Assembly (NCBI RefSeq): GCF_963678635.1
Contig: NC_087065.1
Coordinates: forward strand, 22,325,480 to 22,389,479
DNA from: Symsagittifera roscoffensis
Taxonomy: Eukaryota > Xenacoelomorpha > Acoela > Convolutidae
Direction of reading: 5' to 3'
DNA: 64,000 nucleotides
Shown: one piece after another, positions 41,428 through 53,090 of the stretch
Layout: each line of letters starts with the position of its first letter
How positions within the stretch are numbered: position 1 is the first letter of the stretch
Position numbers and translations under genes: made by a program
The notes under the pieces: generated by a model
Databases searched by the model: none
The model's input: only the letters and a program-made list of their open reading frames with translations
Told to the model about the DNA's origin: nothing

Positions 41428-43200
41428 TCCAGAGACAGTCATGATTTATTACACCAACACGTTTCAATTTTTTTTGCTTCGGTCACTGAGTGTACATTCT
41501 TTGAGGGTGAAAACTAACTCATTCCCAATGTGATTCAAAAGAAGTTGAGCTAAAAATTCCTATGACTAGTAACTAAAATACACTCTACTCTCTTAATTGA
41601 AAGAGCGGAAATTTTTTTGAAAGATTGCAAACCAAATATAAAAACGAGTATTTTTTTGTCTTTTTTTTTTCAAATTTTTGAATTTTTTAGTGTGATCGGG
41701 GCGTTCTACTTCTGGCTGTTTTTTTAGGTAGTTCAACCATACTGAACTTCAACGTGAGAATGGAAAAAACAACCCAAGTCTGTCAATCTGTGACATCTTT
41801 GAAAACTCTTGAAGAATCTTAGAGAATCTCGACGAATCTTCAAGAAAATTCAAAACATCTTAAAGAAAAAACAAAAATAGCAAAAATAGACAATTTCCAA
41901 AGAAAATGGGTGATTTTGCTTTCAAGATTCTTCAAGATTTAAAAAACTCTTCGTACTTCTTTTTGAAGAGAAAACTTTTTCTTTTTTCAAAAAAAAAACA
42001 TTTTAAAATTCTCCAGAACTCGGATTTAAAAATGAATTGTTAAATGAAATATTAAAATGAAATTGCGCAATGAAATTATAAGCAAACCAATGAAATTGTG
42101 CGCATAACTAATAATCATAAGAAATAAAATCAGACTAAAAATTTTGAAAATTTTTGGATCTATATTAGTTTTAAAGCAATTTTAGACAAACAGATGAAGA
42201 ATTTTAATTCAGCAAACTAAGCGCCTATGTGTGGTTTAAAAACATTATTTTTTAAAATTTTCACAATAAAAGACTTCAAAAAAATTCGCAAGGGAAAAAA
42301 TTTTACAAAAATAAGGATGATTGCTAGTTCAATGAAAATTAGGACAGTCAACGAAAACATTATAGGAATCAAGTAAAATTTTTGATGTAAACGTTAAAAA
42401 TAACGAACAGTCTCGAAATGGTTTTTTGCAAAAGTTGAGCTTTTTTCAAAACTTTTTGATGATCCTCATTTGCAAAACATTTTCGGGCAATCAGTTAGAG
42501 CATATTGTGGATCAATTTGCTTGTTTTTTTTCAAAAAAACTTCTTTTTGCTTTTTAGATTATGATTTGATTGATTGCCCTAATTTACTTTGGAACTGATA
42601 GAAATTACAAGAAGATGGACATTTTCAATTTTTGTCGGAAAATTCCCCCTTTTAAAATATTTTTCATCATACAGATCAAAAAATAGAAACCAGACATATA
42701 TTTCGAATAATCATACAAATACTTTTCGTATGTTAACCATAAAAACAGTAATTCGACCATAAAAAATTGAAAAAAAATTAATAAAATGTAGATTACTTGA
42801 CAAATTTCTGTAAACCTTGTTTCTATTCTTGATATTGTTACCTCTTTTTGGCTGAGAAAATTTTTTGCAAAATTGTTCAAGAAAACTTTTGACTGACTTT
42901 CATAGAAATCCATAAAGATCTTGAAAAATCTTCAAAAAGTTTTGAACAATCTGAAGATCTTTCCAAGATTTCAAGAAAATTTCAAATTCACTTGGTGGGC
43001 TGCAGAACCATCATACAGGTTTCTGGGAATGTGTTCATGGTTTTTCGACTGTTAAAAGTCTTATAAACTTAAAGTCTTAAAAACTTAAGACTTAAAACTT
43101 AAAACTTAAAAGCCTCATAAAAAAATTAAAGCTTCTCTGCTATCTTTGATGCTTCTTCACGATTCTTCAAGATCTTGGAAAGTTTATCAAGATGGCTGCA
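41428..43200. other. AT-rich stretch with AAGATTCTTCAAGA-type words
   Basis: Clusters of GAATCTTCAAGA/TTCTTGAAGATC words lie near 41800-41960 and 42905-43190, in part mutually inverted. These may be the ends of a decayed inverted-repeat element of about 1.4 kb, but I could not fix its borders. There is no gene. Confidence 0.3.
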
Positions 43201-44022
43201 CCTGAAAACTTTTATACAGAAGAAAAGGAGCAGATATACAACATTTTAACAGTTATCAGGCCAGCGAAATTTGATGTTGAGAAAAAGTATACCCAAATAA
43301 ACTGGGAGGATTGCGTTAGCTTAAAATAAATATGAAAAAAAACCTTATTTTATTTTAATCTTTTAAATATCTAAACGTGTCCCAAAACGTGTCAATTATA
43401 GCATGAAAAAAATGCTAACTTCGTTGTTCTCAGAATTGTTTTGCTCTGAGTTGATTTTGCCGGGTTAAGTATCTTCCCTGGCCTCCAGATCCCAGGGGGT
43501 TAGCTTTAAAGTAGGCTGTCTCGCAAATCTAGCTCTGCTAAAGTGCTATTATATTAGTTGCGGCTTAATCTAGTGGCGTTGCCGTTGTTTGCGTTCCACT
43601 TTTCTAAATTATTCTCGAGCTATGCAAACTTTAAAATGGGTTTCGCGGAACTGGCCTGAAAATCTGATTTCTTTCAGTTTATTATTTTTAAATTTCGGGT
43701 TCGGCGTATTGATTTTGAGATCAAAATGCAAAAATAGTTCAACTGCATTTGGTATCAAGACTTGAGAGTTTAATGCTATTCAGTTCTTCTGCATGCAGTT
43801 GCAGCGACCGTTTTTTATTGCCAATATGGTCACTTCAAACATTTTGGCATTTTGTTCTCACTGTTATCTTTTTCTAGCGTTCTCATTCTAGTATTGAATT
43901 GTTTTCGATCTAAATATACCATTTGACAGTTTTTTTGTTCTTTGTTCACTATATCTACTGCATGTGTTCAACAGTACTTCATTCACTGTTATATAAATTT
44001 ACTGGTCGGAAAAGGGCAGAAA

Positions 44023-46936
44023 ATGAATGTCAGCGACATTCGAACTTGTATCCGTCACTTTCTCGGAATCTTTCTGTCAATTGTTGTCGGACATTCGGTC
44101 GCACTCGAAGGATTTCTCTTCAATTTTGTCGGATCCGAATCTAGTTTCAAATGTGTGTTTTACATGAGCGCGTGGCTTATGCTATCAACAATTCCATTGT
44201 TATGTTTCTCCAGGAAGAAACTTGGATTTGACCTTGAGAATTTAATAAATATTCTGGTATCTTCAGTGGGTTTGGGAGTCGCAATGGTTTTATCGCTGTC
44301 TGCATATAAATTTGCCCCTGTTGCAGATGCATTTACGCTCTATTATTCAAATGCAGTTTTTAGTTTAGTCTTAGAGAGCTTCGCATTTAGAGTTTATCCT
44401 CAGAAGTGAGTATTTACTTTTCTGTATGGCCAATCTAGCTTAACCCATTTAGAACGGTAGAAATTGTTTCTATCATTTTTGAACTAATTTTTTTTATCTT
44501 GAGTCGGAAACTTGAGTCGGAAATTTTTTAAAAAAATTAGGTTGATATTTGAAAAACATTTCCTTATTTGACTTTGTCTTACCGCTGAACGATCGGTATG
44601 TTTCGACCGTGCTTGAGATACGTTTCGACCTTGATCGAGATATGCTTCAACCGTGCATGAGGCATGTTTCGACCATACTCGAAGTATGTTTCCACCGTGC
44701 TCGGGGTATGTATTGACTGTGTTAGGACGAATTTCAATTTCGACCATTATTTCGGTATGTTTCGAATTTGTGCTCGACCCGAATCCCTGTATCGACTATT
44801 CCTTTTTTGACGAGCATTTGACAAAGAGCAGACTTATCAAAAAAGCTCCTAAAAAGCGGCATCCAAAACTAATGCTTACTCAAATGTGGTCCCAAAGAGT
44901 GCTTTACAAATTAAAAGTCGTATTTTGGGATAAAATGCTTCTTTTTTTTTCAGACTTCACATCCTTGCAATCTTTCTGACTCTTCTTGGAATCATAACAG
45001 TATCCCAGCCTCCCTTTATCTTCAATCACTTCCAGTCAGACTCAGCGGAGTCAGCGGAGTCTCAAAATGATACCCTAGTTGACACCCGTTTTCTGGGTTG
45101 TGTGCTCGCAGTTGCAGCTGCAATTACGACCAGTGTCTGGATGCTGTTTCTGAGGAGAATCGAAAATCTCAACATCACTTTTATCACTTTTCTACAGGCG
45201 TTGGTTCCTGTTTTGGGCTACAATGTGTTTGGAGCGTTTGCGTCCAACAAGGAAACGTTTTGTATCAAAGGTACAGTTTTCTGAAGAAATGCATTAAAAG
45301 ACATTCAAAACTTCTGGTTTTATTTAAAATATCAAGTTTTGGAGAACCAGCACGTGATTCGATCAATTTTTTTGTTTTTAAATGTTTACTTTGAAACGGT
45401 TCGAAACAAGAGCAGAATTTGGCAGGGGTGGCGCTGGGTGGGGACGAGTTGTCAGCTAGAACTTCATCCTTTCATTGACGTGACATATAGACACCACTCA
45501 TGGATCTTCCCTCGGTACCATTTTTCGAAGATCATCTTTGTTGTATAAAAATAATATATATTTGAGGGAGCACGAGCTCCGAAAAAAAAAACTTTTTTTT
45601 TCCGTGCAAACTATTTGAAAAAAAGGTCATAAAGCGTTATTTGACTGACATTATTTTTTCTGTTGCAAAATGGGGTCTGTTTTTGTGTTTTCCTTATCTA
45701 GATAACTTAAAAAAAGGTCCACAATTTTTTTAAAAGAGGGAAACTCTTTTGCAGTGGCCAACGCCTGAATTTTTCTGAGGGCGGTATAAAAATCACCCCC
45801 CCCCCCTCCCCGGCATGCTACTTGCTCTGCCCCCCCCCCAAGCTGTCAAAAATCAAGACTATTTGTGTACGACCTATTGAATAATCTCGATTTAATTTCA
45901 GGAAATCTGTTTGCGATGAGTCTGCTCTGTATCAACTACTGTGTCAATCTGCCCCTGCTTAACCTGTGTCTGAAATTAGAGCCCAGCTATATTGTCACTT
46001 CTGTCAGGTGCATAGCTACAGTCACCTCATACGTCATACAAGTTAGCTCAAATAACGGTGGTCGAACTTAAATATTACTATGGGATCAAATATTGAGTGA
46101 GTGTTTCGGAACACAGGCGACGATTTAAGGCTTAGGGAGAGCGCTTAAACATTTGAGCACACACTTTCCATGTTATAAAAAGCTGGTTTTCAAGCAATAT
46201 TTGATAAAACTCATCCAAAATGGTTTTGTCTGCGTCCCGCGGTGCCCATCCGAGGACCGACTTAGAAAATCTTATAAAAACAAAAGATTTAGAAAATAAA
46301 AAATACTTTGGTAAAAGATGACAAAAAAATATACCCAAAAGTGGCGTAGGATCGAGTTTTTAGGGGAGCGTCTATGTTCGCAGGAAAAAAGCTTATGGGG
46401 GTATTTCTTGTGGGTATGATTGGTGTATTTAAGGGACGCCTTTTTTCACATTTGCGATCCAGTTTTTCAATGATTTTTTTCCAGGTATTGCGAGCCGAAC
46501 AGGCGTTTTGGTACTACACTTGTTTTCAATGATTTTGGGCTCTTTTTCCTTTTCCCGCCCCACCTGCAAATTTTTACATGTAAATTTGTTGACCACAGTC
46601 CGATTGCTATGAAAATGTACATAAAGACTAATAAGGTCACGACAAACATATTTGGTCTTCATACTCAACCTCGTAAAACCACTCGTTACACTAATATATT
46701 GAAGCTCGTGTGAGGGGGGGGGGGGGGAGGAAAAAGAGCCTGATTTTGTTTTTCTCCAGGTATTGCGAGGCGAACAGACATCTTGGTACACCTTCATGGG
46801 CGCATCCTTCATCGTAGCATCTGTTTTGATAGTCTCATTCACCAAATGGAGAGACTCAGTTGCCATACAAACATCGATAAGAACAAGGCGCAACTCTAAA
46901 ACTGCCGAAGATTTTTCGTTTGAGCTAATGAACTGA
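44023..46936 (+). CDS. EamA/DMT-type transporter, SLC35G-like (4 exons)
   Basis: Exons 44023-44405, 44954-45270, 45902-46041 and 46760-46936 join in frame (1017 nt, 338 aa); donors are GTGAGT, GTACAG and GTTAGC and all acceptors end in AG after a pyrimidine tract. The protein is a multi-pass membrane protein of the drug/metabolite transporter superfamily with about ten helices in two EamA-like halves. Family-like signals are LSAYKFAPVADAFTLYYSN (end of the third to the fourth helix of half 1), the loop AFRVYPQK before LHILAIFLTLLGIITVSQPP, and in half 2 CIATVTSYVIQ joined to VLRGEQTSWYTFMGASFI, matching the usual 'Q-L-GE-P-----G--LI' pattern. An acidic luminal-type loop (SDSAESAESQND) lies in the middle. 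I chose the AUG at 44023 because no nearer upstream AUG is in frame; a short upstream exon is possible. The substrate is unknown. SLC35G-like is the best fit, but other SLC35-type families are possible. Confidence 0.85.
44406..44953 (+). other. Intron 1 of the transporter gene
   Basis: GTGAGT at the start and a TTTTTTTTTCAG end. It splits a lysine codon after its second base (exon 1 ends ..CAGAA, exon 2 begins with A). It contains a 22-bp minisatellite. Confidence 0.85.
44595..44726 (+). repeat. 22-bp minisatellite in intron 1
   Basis: Six consecutive units of exactly 22 bp with consensus GGTATGTTTCGACCGTGCTCGA. Units differ from the consensus at 1-7 positions and decayed units continue to about 44780. 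The unit is unrelated to other repeats in the window. Confidence 0.85.
45271..45901 (+). other. Intron 2 of the transporter gene
   Basis: GTACAG start, TTTAATTTCAG end; it splits a glycine codon after its first base. It holds two C-runs (about 45798-45812 and 45829-45840) within a stretch ending CCCCCCAAGCTGTC, which may be a remnant of a repeat similar to 57290-57595. Confidence 0.8.
46468..46532 (+). pseudogene. Duplicated splice acceptor and start of exon 4 (decoy exon)
   Basis: CAATGATTTTTTTCCAG then GTATTGCGAGCCGAACAGGC copies the true exon 4 start (GTATTGCGAGGCGAACAGAC at 46760). Used as an exon it would add 15 residues beginning VLRAEQAFWYY and then stop at 46530-46532. It would thus give a protein shortened by the last membrane helix and the cytoplasmic tail. 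It may be a dead duplicate or an alternative terminal exon. Confidence 0.7.
46538..46740. mobile_element. 203-bp MITE (8-bp target duplication) in intron 3
   Basis: Inverted ends GGCTCTTTTTCCT / AGGAAAAAGAGCC and perfect 8-bp direct repeats TGATTTTG at 46530-46537 and 46741-46748. The 8-bp duplication fits hAT or Merlin-type transposition. It lies inside the pyrimidine tract, 11 bases before the used AG. A run of 16 G near its right end and an ATATTTGGTCTTCATACT block are shared with relatives at 56221, 62690 and 63126. Confidence 0.9.
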
Positions 46937-47733
46937 GAACAAATTGTGTTAAATTAAATTTATTATGTGTGAAAACTTATTGCTTGCCAAACTTATATGA
47001 AATTTTGCAGTTTTCAACGTTAAAATGCCTCGTTTGAAGATCACGGAGGCATTTGTTATAAAGACTTTTGAGTGTTTTAACTATCAATAATCTTATTCAA
47101 CAGGCTGGTACTAATCAATCCAACAATTTTTGTTTCAATTGCAACAACATAGTTTTGCATTTTAGATAAGTTTATTCAATCAAAAAAGAGGGCTTGAACT
47201 GTTTAACGAGGAGCAACAGTACAAGGAACTGACGTTTGTATTAACCGTTATCGTTAGTTACGAAAACAAAGCCCCGGAAAAGCCTGCTAACCTCAATTAT
47301 ATATTCTTATCATTATGACATTTTCCTACTTTTATTGAATCATTTGTCAATCGCACAATTTGTGCTTATATTCGACAAACAATTAAACAATAGGCTGAAT
47401 ACTGGATAATCCGTATGGTACAAAAAACATTTGAACTTCAGCATTTCCTTTTGATCATGACCAAATTGTTTTTCTTCCGACTGCTGAAAGTGGCGAATAG
47501 CTTTGTCTTCGGTTTGGTTTTTTTATTTTTTCCACTTTAAAGTAACAAATACTACAAGCATTTTCAAAAAACTGTTGAAGTTTTGAGAAAATTCGATTTA
47601 AAATTTTTGAGTTTCAATAGAATTTCGAGCCAGTGAAGCAATCCAGTAACGTTCGTAATATATAATAGGGTCATTTAGGCGAAGAAAACTTGATTTTAGT
47701 ATAACAGAGTTTTAAGAGATTTATTAAGCGCTT
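46937..47733. other. 3' flank of the transporter gene, nothing else recognised
   Basis: AT-rich. The 3' UTR must start here, but there is no canonical AATAAA close to the stop codon. No other gene was seen. Confidence 0.4.
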
Positions 47734-48572
47734 TCCGCATCAAGTCTCAAGCGCTAATTATCGATTATGCTATATCTTTAGCACAGGTTTTAATAAAACA
47801 GAAAAAATTGATTTTATTCAGTTGAAAATCGATTATAATTTTTTTTGAAACCAAATTTTAATCAATTATAATATATTTCAATCGATTATTAAACCATCTA
47901 TTTTTCAATACAATTATATTTGATTATAATCGATTATTTTTATCCCAATTTCTAAATCATATGGTTTGCACAAAAAAAAATCCTTTATGATTGATTATAA
48001 TCCCTTGTTTTGCCCATTTTTCATTCAGTATTGCATCTGAATCAATTCAAACTTATAACGATTTTTTTTTCATTTCTTCTCGATTAAAGTTGTTTGAAGA
48101 CGAAAATTTAGCACCAAAACCCTAGCACTTTGCTTTTGTTTCATGATTCACTTCGAAGTTTTTTTCTTCTACCGCGTGAACCTTTCTGCTAATATGACGG
48201 GAGCTCTACGAAGCTTTTGTTTCGTGGTAAAACTGTGTGTTCAGATGAATCAAAGTGTGACAAGACATCTCAAATTAGGGGTTTCGTCGTTCCCCTTACA
48301 ATTGATTTTTCTTGTATAAGAACATTTTGGCAGAAACAAGGATGATAGTCTATTATAATAGATTATGACAGATCATAAAAAGTTTTCGGAAAAATTATAT
48401 CAATTATAATTAGTTATAATCTGTTATAATATCACAAGAAAGGTTATCATTATAATGAAGTATGAATCGTTTAAGCAATTAAATTTGGCGCTAATTTTTT
48501 TTTATAATTTTGATAAATGTACAATTATAATTGTAATATCATCGATTATTTTCTGTTTTTACTGAGTGCAGG
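47734..48572. mobile_element. Non-autonomous TIR element, family Z, copy 1
   Basis: Ends TCCGCATCAAGT (47734-47745) and ACTGAGTGCAGG (48561-48572). Subterminal arrays of ATTATAATCGATTATAAT-type words lie at both sides (47760-48010, 48340-48440), and a non-repetitive core reads CTTTTGTTTCGTGGTAAAA. It is the diverged reverse complement of the copies at 54880-55770 and 61345-62236. It encodes no transposase. Confidence 0.7.
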
Positions 48573-50084
48573 TTCTTTGGTATTGAAACTTTGCAACATT
48601 TTGTGCCAAAAACTAAGAAAAATTTTAAGACAATTTTGCATTTTTTGTTTGTTATTAATTCATCGAAGACAAATCTTGTCGATTTTGCTTAGTTCACTAA
48701 TGTTCTACGCTTTCGTATAAGTCTCCCAGCACACCACCACCACAAAAAAGACAGTAATTTGAAGAAAAAAGAAACAAATTATTATTCGTAGTGTTTTATG
48801 GTCGGAGAATTTTGGATATCTTTGATGCTATTACAATTCAATTGATCGCGTCTGTGTTTTAACTCTAAAGTGTTTTTCGTTTACTAAAAAAAGGAATCAA
48901 AAGTCTTCCTATGCAATTTTAATATTTTGAGGTCACAGGATGCATTCGAAAGAGGGAGAACAAAAAATTATACGTCATGAATCGCTTGCTATGAACAAAA
49001 TAATGCCCCAATGAAAATTAACAAAAAGTATATTCAGAAATAATGTTTCTTTAAAACTTCAACCAGATTCTAAACAATGAATTTCAAACAATAGCATGCG
49101 GTCAAAATTCTTTTTTGGTGAGTCTTGCTGAGGACGCAAAAACTCGTTTGCTCTGTCAACTCTCAAAATAGCGGGAAAGAACTATGAAGTATGGTAGTAG
49201 TATTGTATCGTGTCCCGAATCCTAAAGGGGTCCTTCCTAGGGGGGAGGGGTCCTCACGTAAAGCAAAATCCTAGGAAGTGGTTCCTTATTTTTTTGAAGG
49301 ACCTTCATCCTAGGGCTTTTTAAACGAAATAAAGTATCTAAACAAATAGCAGAAGACCCTTGACTTAGGGTCTTGCTAAGCTTAGCTTAACAACAATGGA
49401 TCAAGTTATTTTTTCCCCAGTTTTTTCCACAGTTCTTACAGTTTTTTGTTCAAAGTTTGAAATGGATTTAAGTTTTCCCGGCCTAAATAAAAGCTTATCG
49501 TCCTGTTACAAGCCCGCATTTGAAACCGGTTTTTCTCGACACTCCGGTTTTTCTCGACACTCGATTTTTTTTGACACGGTTTTTCTCCGAGAAACTTGTT
49601 ACGTTCATAGTTAGAAGCATTTTTCGAATCACGACTGAAAGGGATTTAATATGATATATCATTCGACCTTGCGTTGAAAAAAAGGCCAATACACCTGACG
49701 ACAAACATCTTCTCTACTTTCAGTGATCGGAACAATAAATAACATCCAGCAAACGTTTGATTAAAAACTCGTCCGCGCCTAACTTATTTCGTGAAAAGCT
49801 AGCGGATTCCGCAAAAACGCCCACTTTTTTTATTTTTCTTTGATTTCGTGCTTCCTTTGCTTATGCCGACAAAATGTCAACATCTTTAAAAATTTGTCTC
49901 CAGTGAAATATACACCAAACGGTGCGCCTTTCCGGTGCTCAGTTTGGCCTCGTAATGTTGCTCACAAAATTGATTTGATTGAGTTTTTCTATTAATAATA
50001 TTTTGATATGAAGCTTTTCAATTTATTAAGTGTAATGCAATGCAAGCTAAATTTCAATTCGTTAGTTGCTTTTAGGTTTTTCGT
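48573..50084. other. Intergenic stretch with short repeats only
   Basis: Holds an inverted CCTAGG-rich patch (about 49205-49320, possibly a small foldback) and, at 49519-49590, two to three tandem copies of CCGGTTTTTCTCGACACT. This is the reverse complement of a motif found three times in each 6-kb unit further right. No gene was seen. Confidence 0.4.
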
Positions 50085-50766
50085 TCAGACATAACTCGCG
50101 AGATGCCGTTTTCTAGCGACGCCTACAGAGTACTCGCAAACAACGGGCACTTTATGCTGCTCATCCGAACATTTGATGTCATTCAACCCCTTCCCTTCTT
50201 TGACTTCGCTGCATTTTTCCTCTTTCAAATCATCACTCGGCTGTCCATTCATCCAGAGATGTTCAGGAATTGGTTTGAAATTGGAAAAATATGACCAAAT
50301 AGGAGGACTGACTGGAAACCCACTGTCAACTATCTTCAACTGGATCTTGGCAATCCCAGTCCAGAAGTTTTGAGCTTGGTCTCGCTCAGCTATTACATTT
50401 CTGTAGTACTGGTAGACTTTGTCCAGTTCGTATCTTGACTGAGGCTCAAAATTGATTCCATTTCTAAAAACAGACGGAATTAGTTCTCGGAGTCAAAATT
50501 TTAAATCTGCATAAAAGCCGATTATTCATCATTAAAGTTACATTACTGGAAAAACATATATTTTAAATTGCCTTTAAGTAATAGTATTTTAGCGAAAAAT
50601 AAATGAGAGGCTAAAAAACATATCTGCCTTCACCAGATGCAAGCTTGTACCTGTCCAGTGCGGACCTGATTTTGCAGACATTTTTTAAGGTCGAGTTCTT
50701 GGTTTTCCGAAATCTCCGAAAATACTTTACGGACCCAATTGTGTCAAAATTTTGCGCGGCAGGCAA
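50085..50766 (-). CDS. C-type-lectin-like domain gene, two 3' exons (partial)
   Basis: Minus strand: exon 50766-50651, then intron 50650-50464 (GTACAA donor, TTTTTAG acceptor, phase 2), then terminal exon 50463-50085 ending in TGA. The terminal exon reads AQNFWTGIAKIQ, then EHLWMNGQPSDD, EKCSEVKEG, LNDIKC and VPVVCEY. This is the order of the C-terminal half of a C-type lectin domain: the W-x-G-x-P region, the third cysteine, the ND-x-x-C block and the VCE end. The EPN/QPD-type and WND-type calcium-binding motifs are not clearly present, so sugar binding is doubtful. The upstream exon (LPAAQNFDTIGSVKYFRRFR, then VCKIRSALDR) is less certain. No first exon or signal peptide was found to the right, so the gene is partial, or its 5' end was lost next to the duplicated region. 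Confidence 0.6.
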
Positions 50767-51121
50767 CTTTAAAAAAAACGGCCAAAAAGGATGTCGTTAA
50801 GTTATACCAAAGGGGACCCTTTGGATAAAATTGGCTACAAGAGTTGGGGGGGGGGGGTTGGAGTAGGAGTACGAGCGGTTGCTACTACTGTACCTATATA
50901 TAGCAATTTTTCATTTTTATTCTGCTAATTCATGATTGGATTTTTCGTGCAATTAGTTAAATGGTTATGCATATTAGCCAAATTGCACTCCTCATACACA
51001 CTTTACTTGAAAAAATTAACCACAGATGAAATTTTCTATATAAAATCTTGAAGGCATCAATACTTATGGAGGCTCTCTTTTCCCTTTACCCCACTTTCGA
51101 TTTTCCTTTAACAAATTTTAG
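50767..51121. other. AT-rich stretch with a poly-G run
   Basis: An 11-base G run lies near 50846. Nothing else was recognised. Confidence 0.35.
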
Positions 51122-51280
51122 CTCTTTTCCCTCCCCCACCCCTTTTAAAATTCAATTTTGAGAACTTATAATTTGGCAAAGTGAACAAACTCACAATTGT
51201 GATGCAAAGTATGAAGAACAGATTTGTTCTTCATACTTTGCATTGTAATATTACGCGTTTAGCAATAATTACACGTACAA
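51122..51280. repeat. Truncated relative of the GGCTCTTTTCC MITE family
   Basis: TAGCTCTTTTCCCTCCCCC, AAAATTCAATTTTGAGAA, GTGAACAAACTCACAATT and ATTACGCGTTTAGC follow the reverse complement of the MITE at 63126-63341 block by block. The other end is missing. The left border of the 6-kb tandem unit (51170) lies within it. Confidence 0.65.
51205..51240. other. Perfect 15-bp hairpin (unit 1)
   Basis: CAAAGTATGAAGAAC (51205-51219), AGATTT loop, GTTCTTCATACTTTG (51226-51240). The same hairpin lies at 57713-57746 in unit 2 with 14-bp arms. Half of it (AAGTATGAAGAAC/ACC) is the conserved core of the MITE family, so it probably formed by an inverted joining of MITE cores. Confidence 0.8.
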
Positions 51281-51990
51281 AAACTACAAAAAATCAATAT
51301 TTCGAATGGTGGAAGCGAGCGTGGAAAAAGCTTCAGTTTTTATTAACGCCCAATAGCTATAAAAGTTGGCATACTGACTAATTCAGCTGTTCTAAAAATA
51401 TTCTATCTTCAAAATTGACATTCAAATAATTTGAAGCTAAAATGAGGCAAAAGAAGTTGTTCTGAAACAAAACAATTAAACCAAACTTAGTCCGCTCCTT
51501 TTGTCAAAAATTCTCATAGTCTTGCAAAACCGAAAGTAATAAAAAAATCTAAAAAAAAAATAATAAAAGATTCGAAATTTTATATACATTTTGTTTGTAT
51601 GTTATCTACACCAAGTAAAATGAAGCAATACAGTAGTTACCCACGCCAGACAACTGGTGTGGGTAATTTATTGTGTGCTGAGAACTTAATTGTTTTCAAA
51701 AGCACCGGTCACAAGTAACAAGCGTACTGAATTAAGAGGTAAAAACATCAATCTTTTGATATTAAAAAAATCCAAAACAAAATTCTTTTTGTTTTTTTTT
51801 TTCAAATATTTTGCATAGAAAACATAACTAATGCCGAAAAAATTTTTTCTGGGAAAGTTGGAACATTCAAATATCGGCGTTTTTTTTCTACTTTAATGTC
51901 AAAAAGTCGATGTTTTGAACAAGTGCTGGACATACAATTTTTAAAAATTTTCCTGAGGGAATTTTTTTTCTCGTGTTATAGAATTGTATG

Positions 51991-52021
51991 GCTAGCATTT
52001 TTTGATCCAAAAAATGCTAGC
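51991..52021. other. Perfect 13-bp foldback (unit 1)
   Basis: GCTAGCATTTTTT, GATCC loop, AAAAAATGCTAGC. It is conserved at 58497-58527 in unit 2. Confidence 0.8.
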
Positions 52022-52065
52022 ATTTTGTAATATAGTCCTGTGTGCTCTAGTTTTTTTTTCTTTTC

Positions 52066-53090
52066 CACGCAAAATCAGCTACCACAAATTATCATCGGAT
52101 TGGGTTGAGTGATATATCATATGAATGCCAAGATTCAAACGACGTCAAAAAATTCAAAAAATTTTTCTCGGTGTTGAGAAAAACCGGTTTGAAATTTTCT
52201 GATTTTTGCCTAATCTCGAGCGAGTGAGCGGGCGTACATTACTCAAATATTTACTCAAGTTAACAGAGTTTTTGGAGTTTTAAGCGTCATATGAGGAATC
52301 AAAATTTTCAAAACTTCGGAAATGGGGAGGAACATTGTATTTGGGTGTGTTATAGTTTTTTATTTTTTGTTTTGTATTCCACGCAAAATCAGCTACCACA
52401 AATAATCATCGGACTGGGTTGAGTGATTTATCATATTAAAGACCTTTAATTTGTGATTCGAACGACACTAAAAGTTTCGCAATAGTTTTCCCGGTGTCGA
52501 GAAAAACCGGTTTGAAACTTTTGATTTATGTCTCATTTCGAGCGAGTGAGCAGGTGTACATTACTCAAGTATTTACCGAAATAGAGTTATTTTTAAGCGC
52601 CATAATAGGAATCAAAATATTCAAAGCTTCGAAAAAAATTTAAAAAATTTTTTTTTCAAATTTTTTAATAAAAAAAAACAATTCTTTCGAAATTTTTAAT
52701 TTTTTTATTTTTTCATCAAAAATTTTTTAAATTGGCCTAATTTATTTTGACTGTCCAATATGCCTAAGTTCTAAGTTTTTGTTCAACTCTCTTCATCAGA
52801 GCAGAAAACAAACGACACTAATTAGAAAAAAACTTATGGTTTGAGTGATATTTCATATTAAAGTCCTTAAAGTCGTGATTTGAACGATATCAAAAAATTT
52901 TAAAATAGTTTCCTTGGTGTCGAGAAAAACCGGTTTGAAGTTTTTTATTTATTTTGTCTAATTTCGTGCGAGTGATCAGGCGTAAATTAGCTTATTTACT
53001 CTTTATTTAAGCCGTACAAATTAAGTTTCGCCCGAATAAATTTAGTTTTTAGAGTTTTAAGCGCCATATTAATCTCAAAATTGAAAAGTT
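52066..53090. repeat. Three diverged repeats with GTGTCGAGAAAAACCGGTTTG core (unit 1)
   Basis: Each has, in order, a CAAA(A/T)(A/T)ATCATCGG or ATTAGAAAA start, a TTGAGTGATATWTCATAT block, GTGTYGAGAAAAACCGGTTT (52171, 52494, 52917), a CGAGYGAGTGAGCRGGYGTA block, and a TTTTAAGCGYCATA end. The repeats are 60-80% alike by eye, much more diverged than the two 6-kb units, so they predate the duplication. The counterpart in unit 2 is at about 58580-59600. Confidence 0.8.

Larger units (their letters stand above)
46042..46759 (+). other. Intron 3 of the transporter gene, invaded by a MITE
   Basis: Donor GTTAGC after a phase-0 glutamine codon; functional acceptor TTTCTCCAG ending at 46759. It contains a duplicated copy of the acceptor plus the start of exon 4 (46468-46532) and a 203-bp MITE (46538-46740). 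Confidence 0.8.

Noticed and set aside
51205-51240. microRNA-like hairpin
   Set aside because: The stem is perfect but only 15 bp with a 6-nt loop, and its arms are the conserved core of a MITE family; no precursor-length structure.
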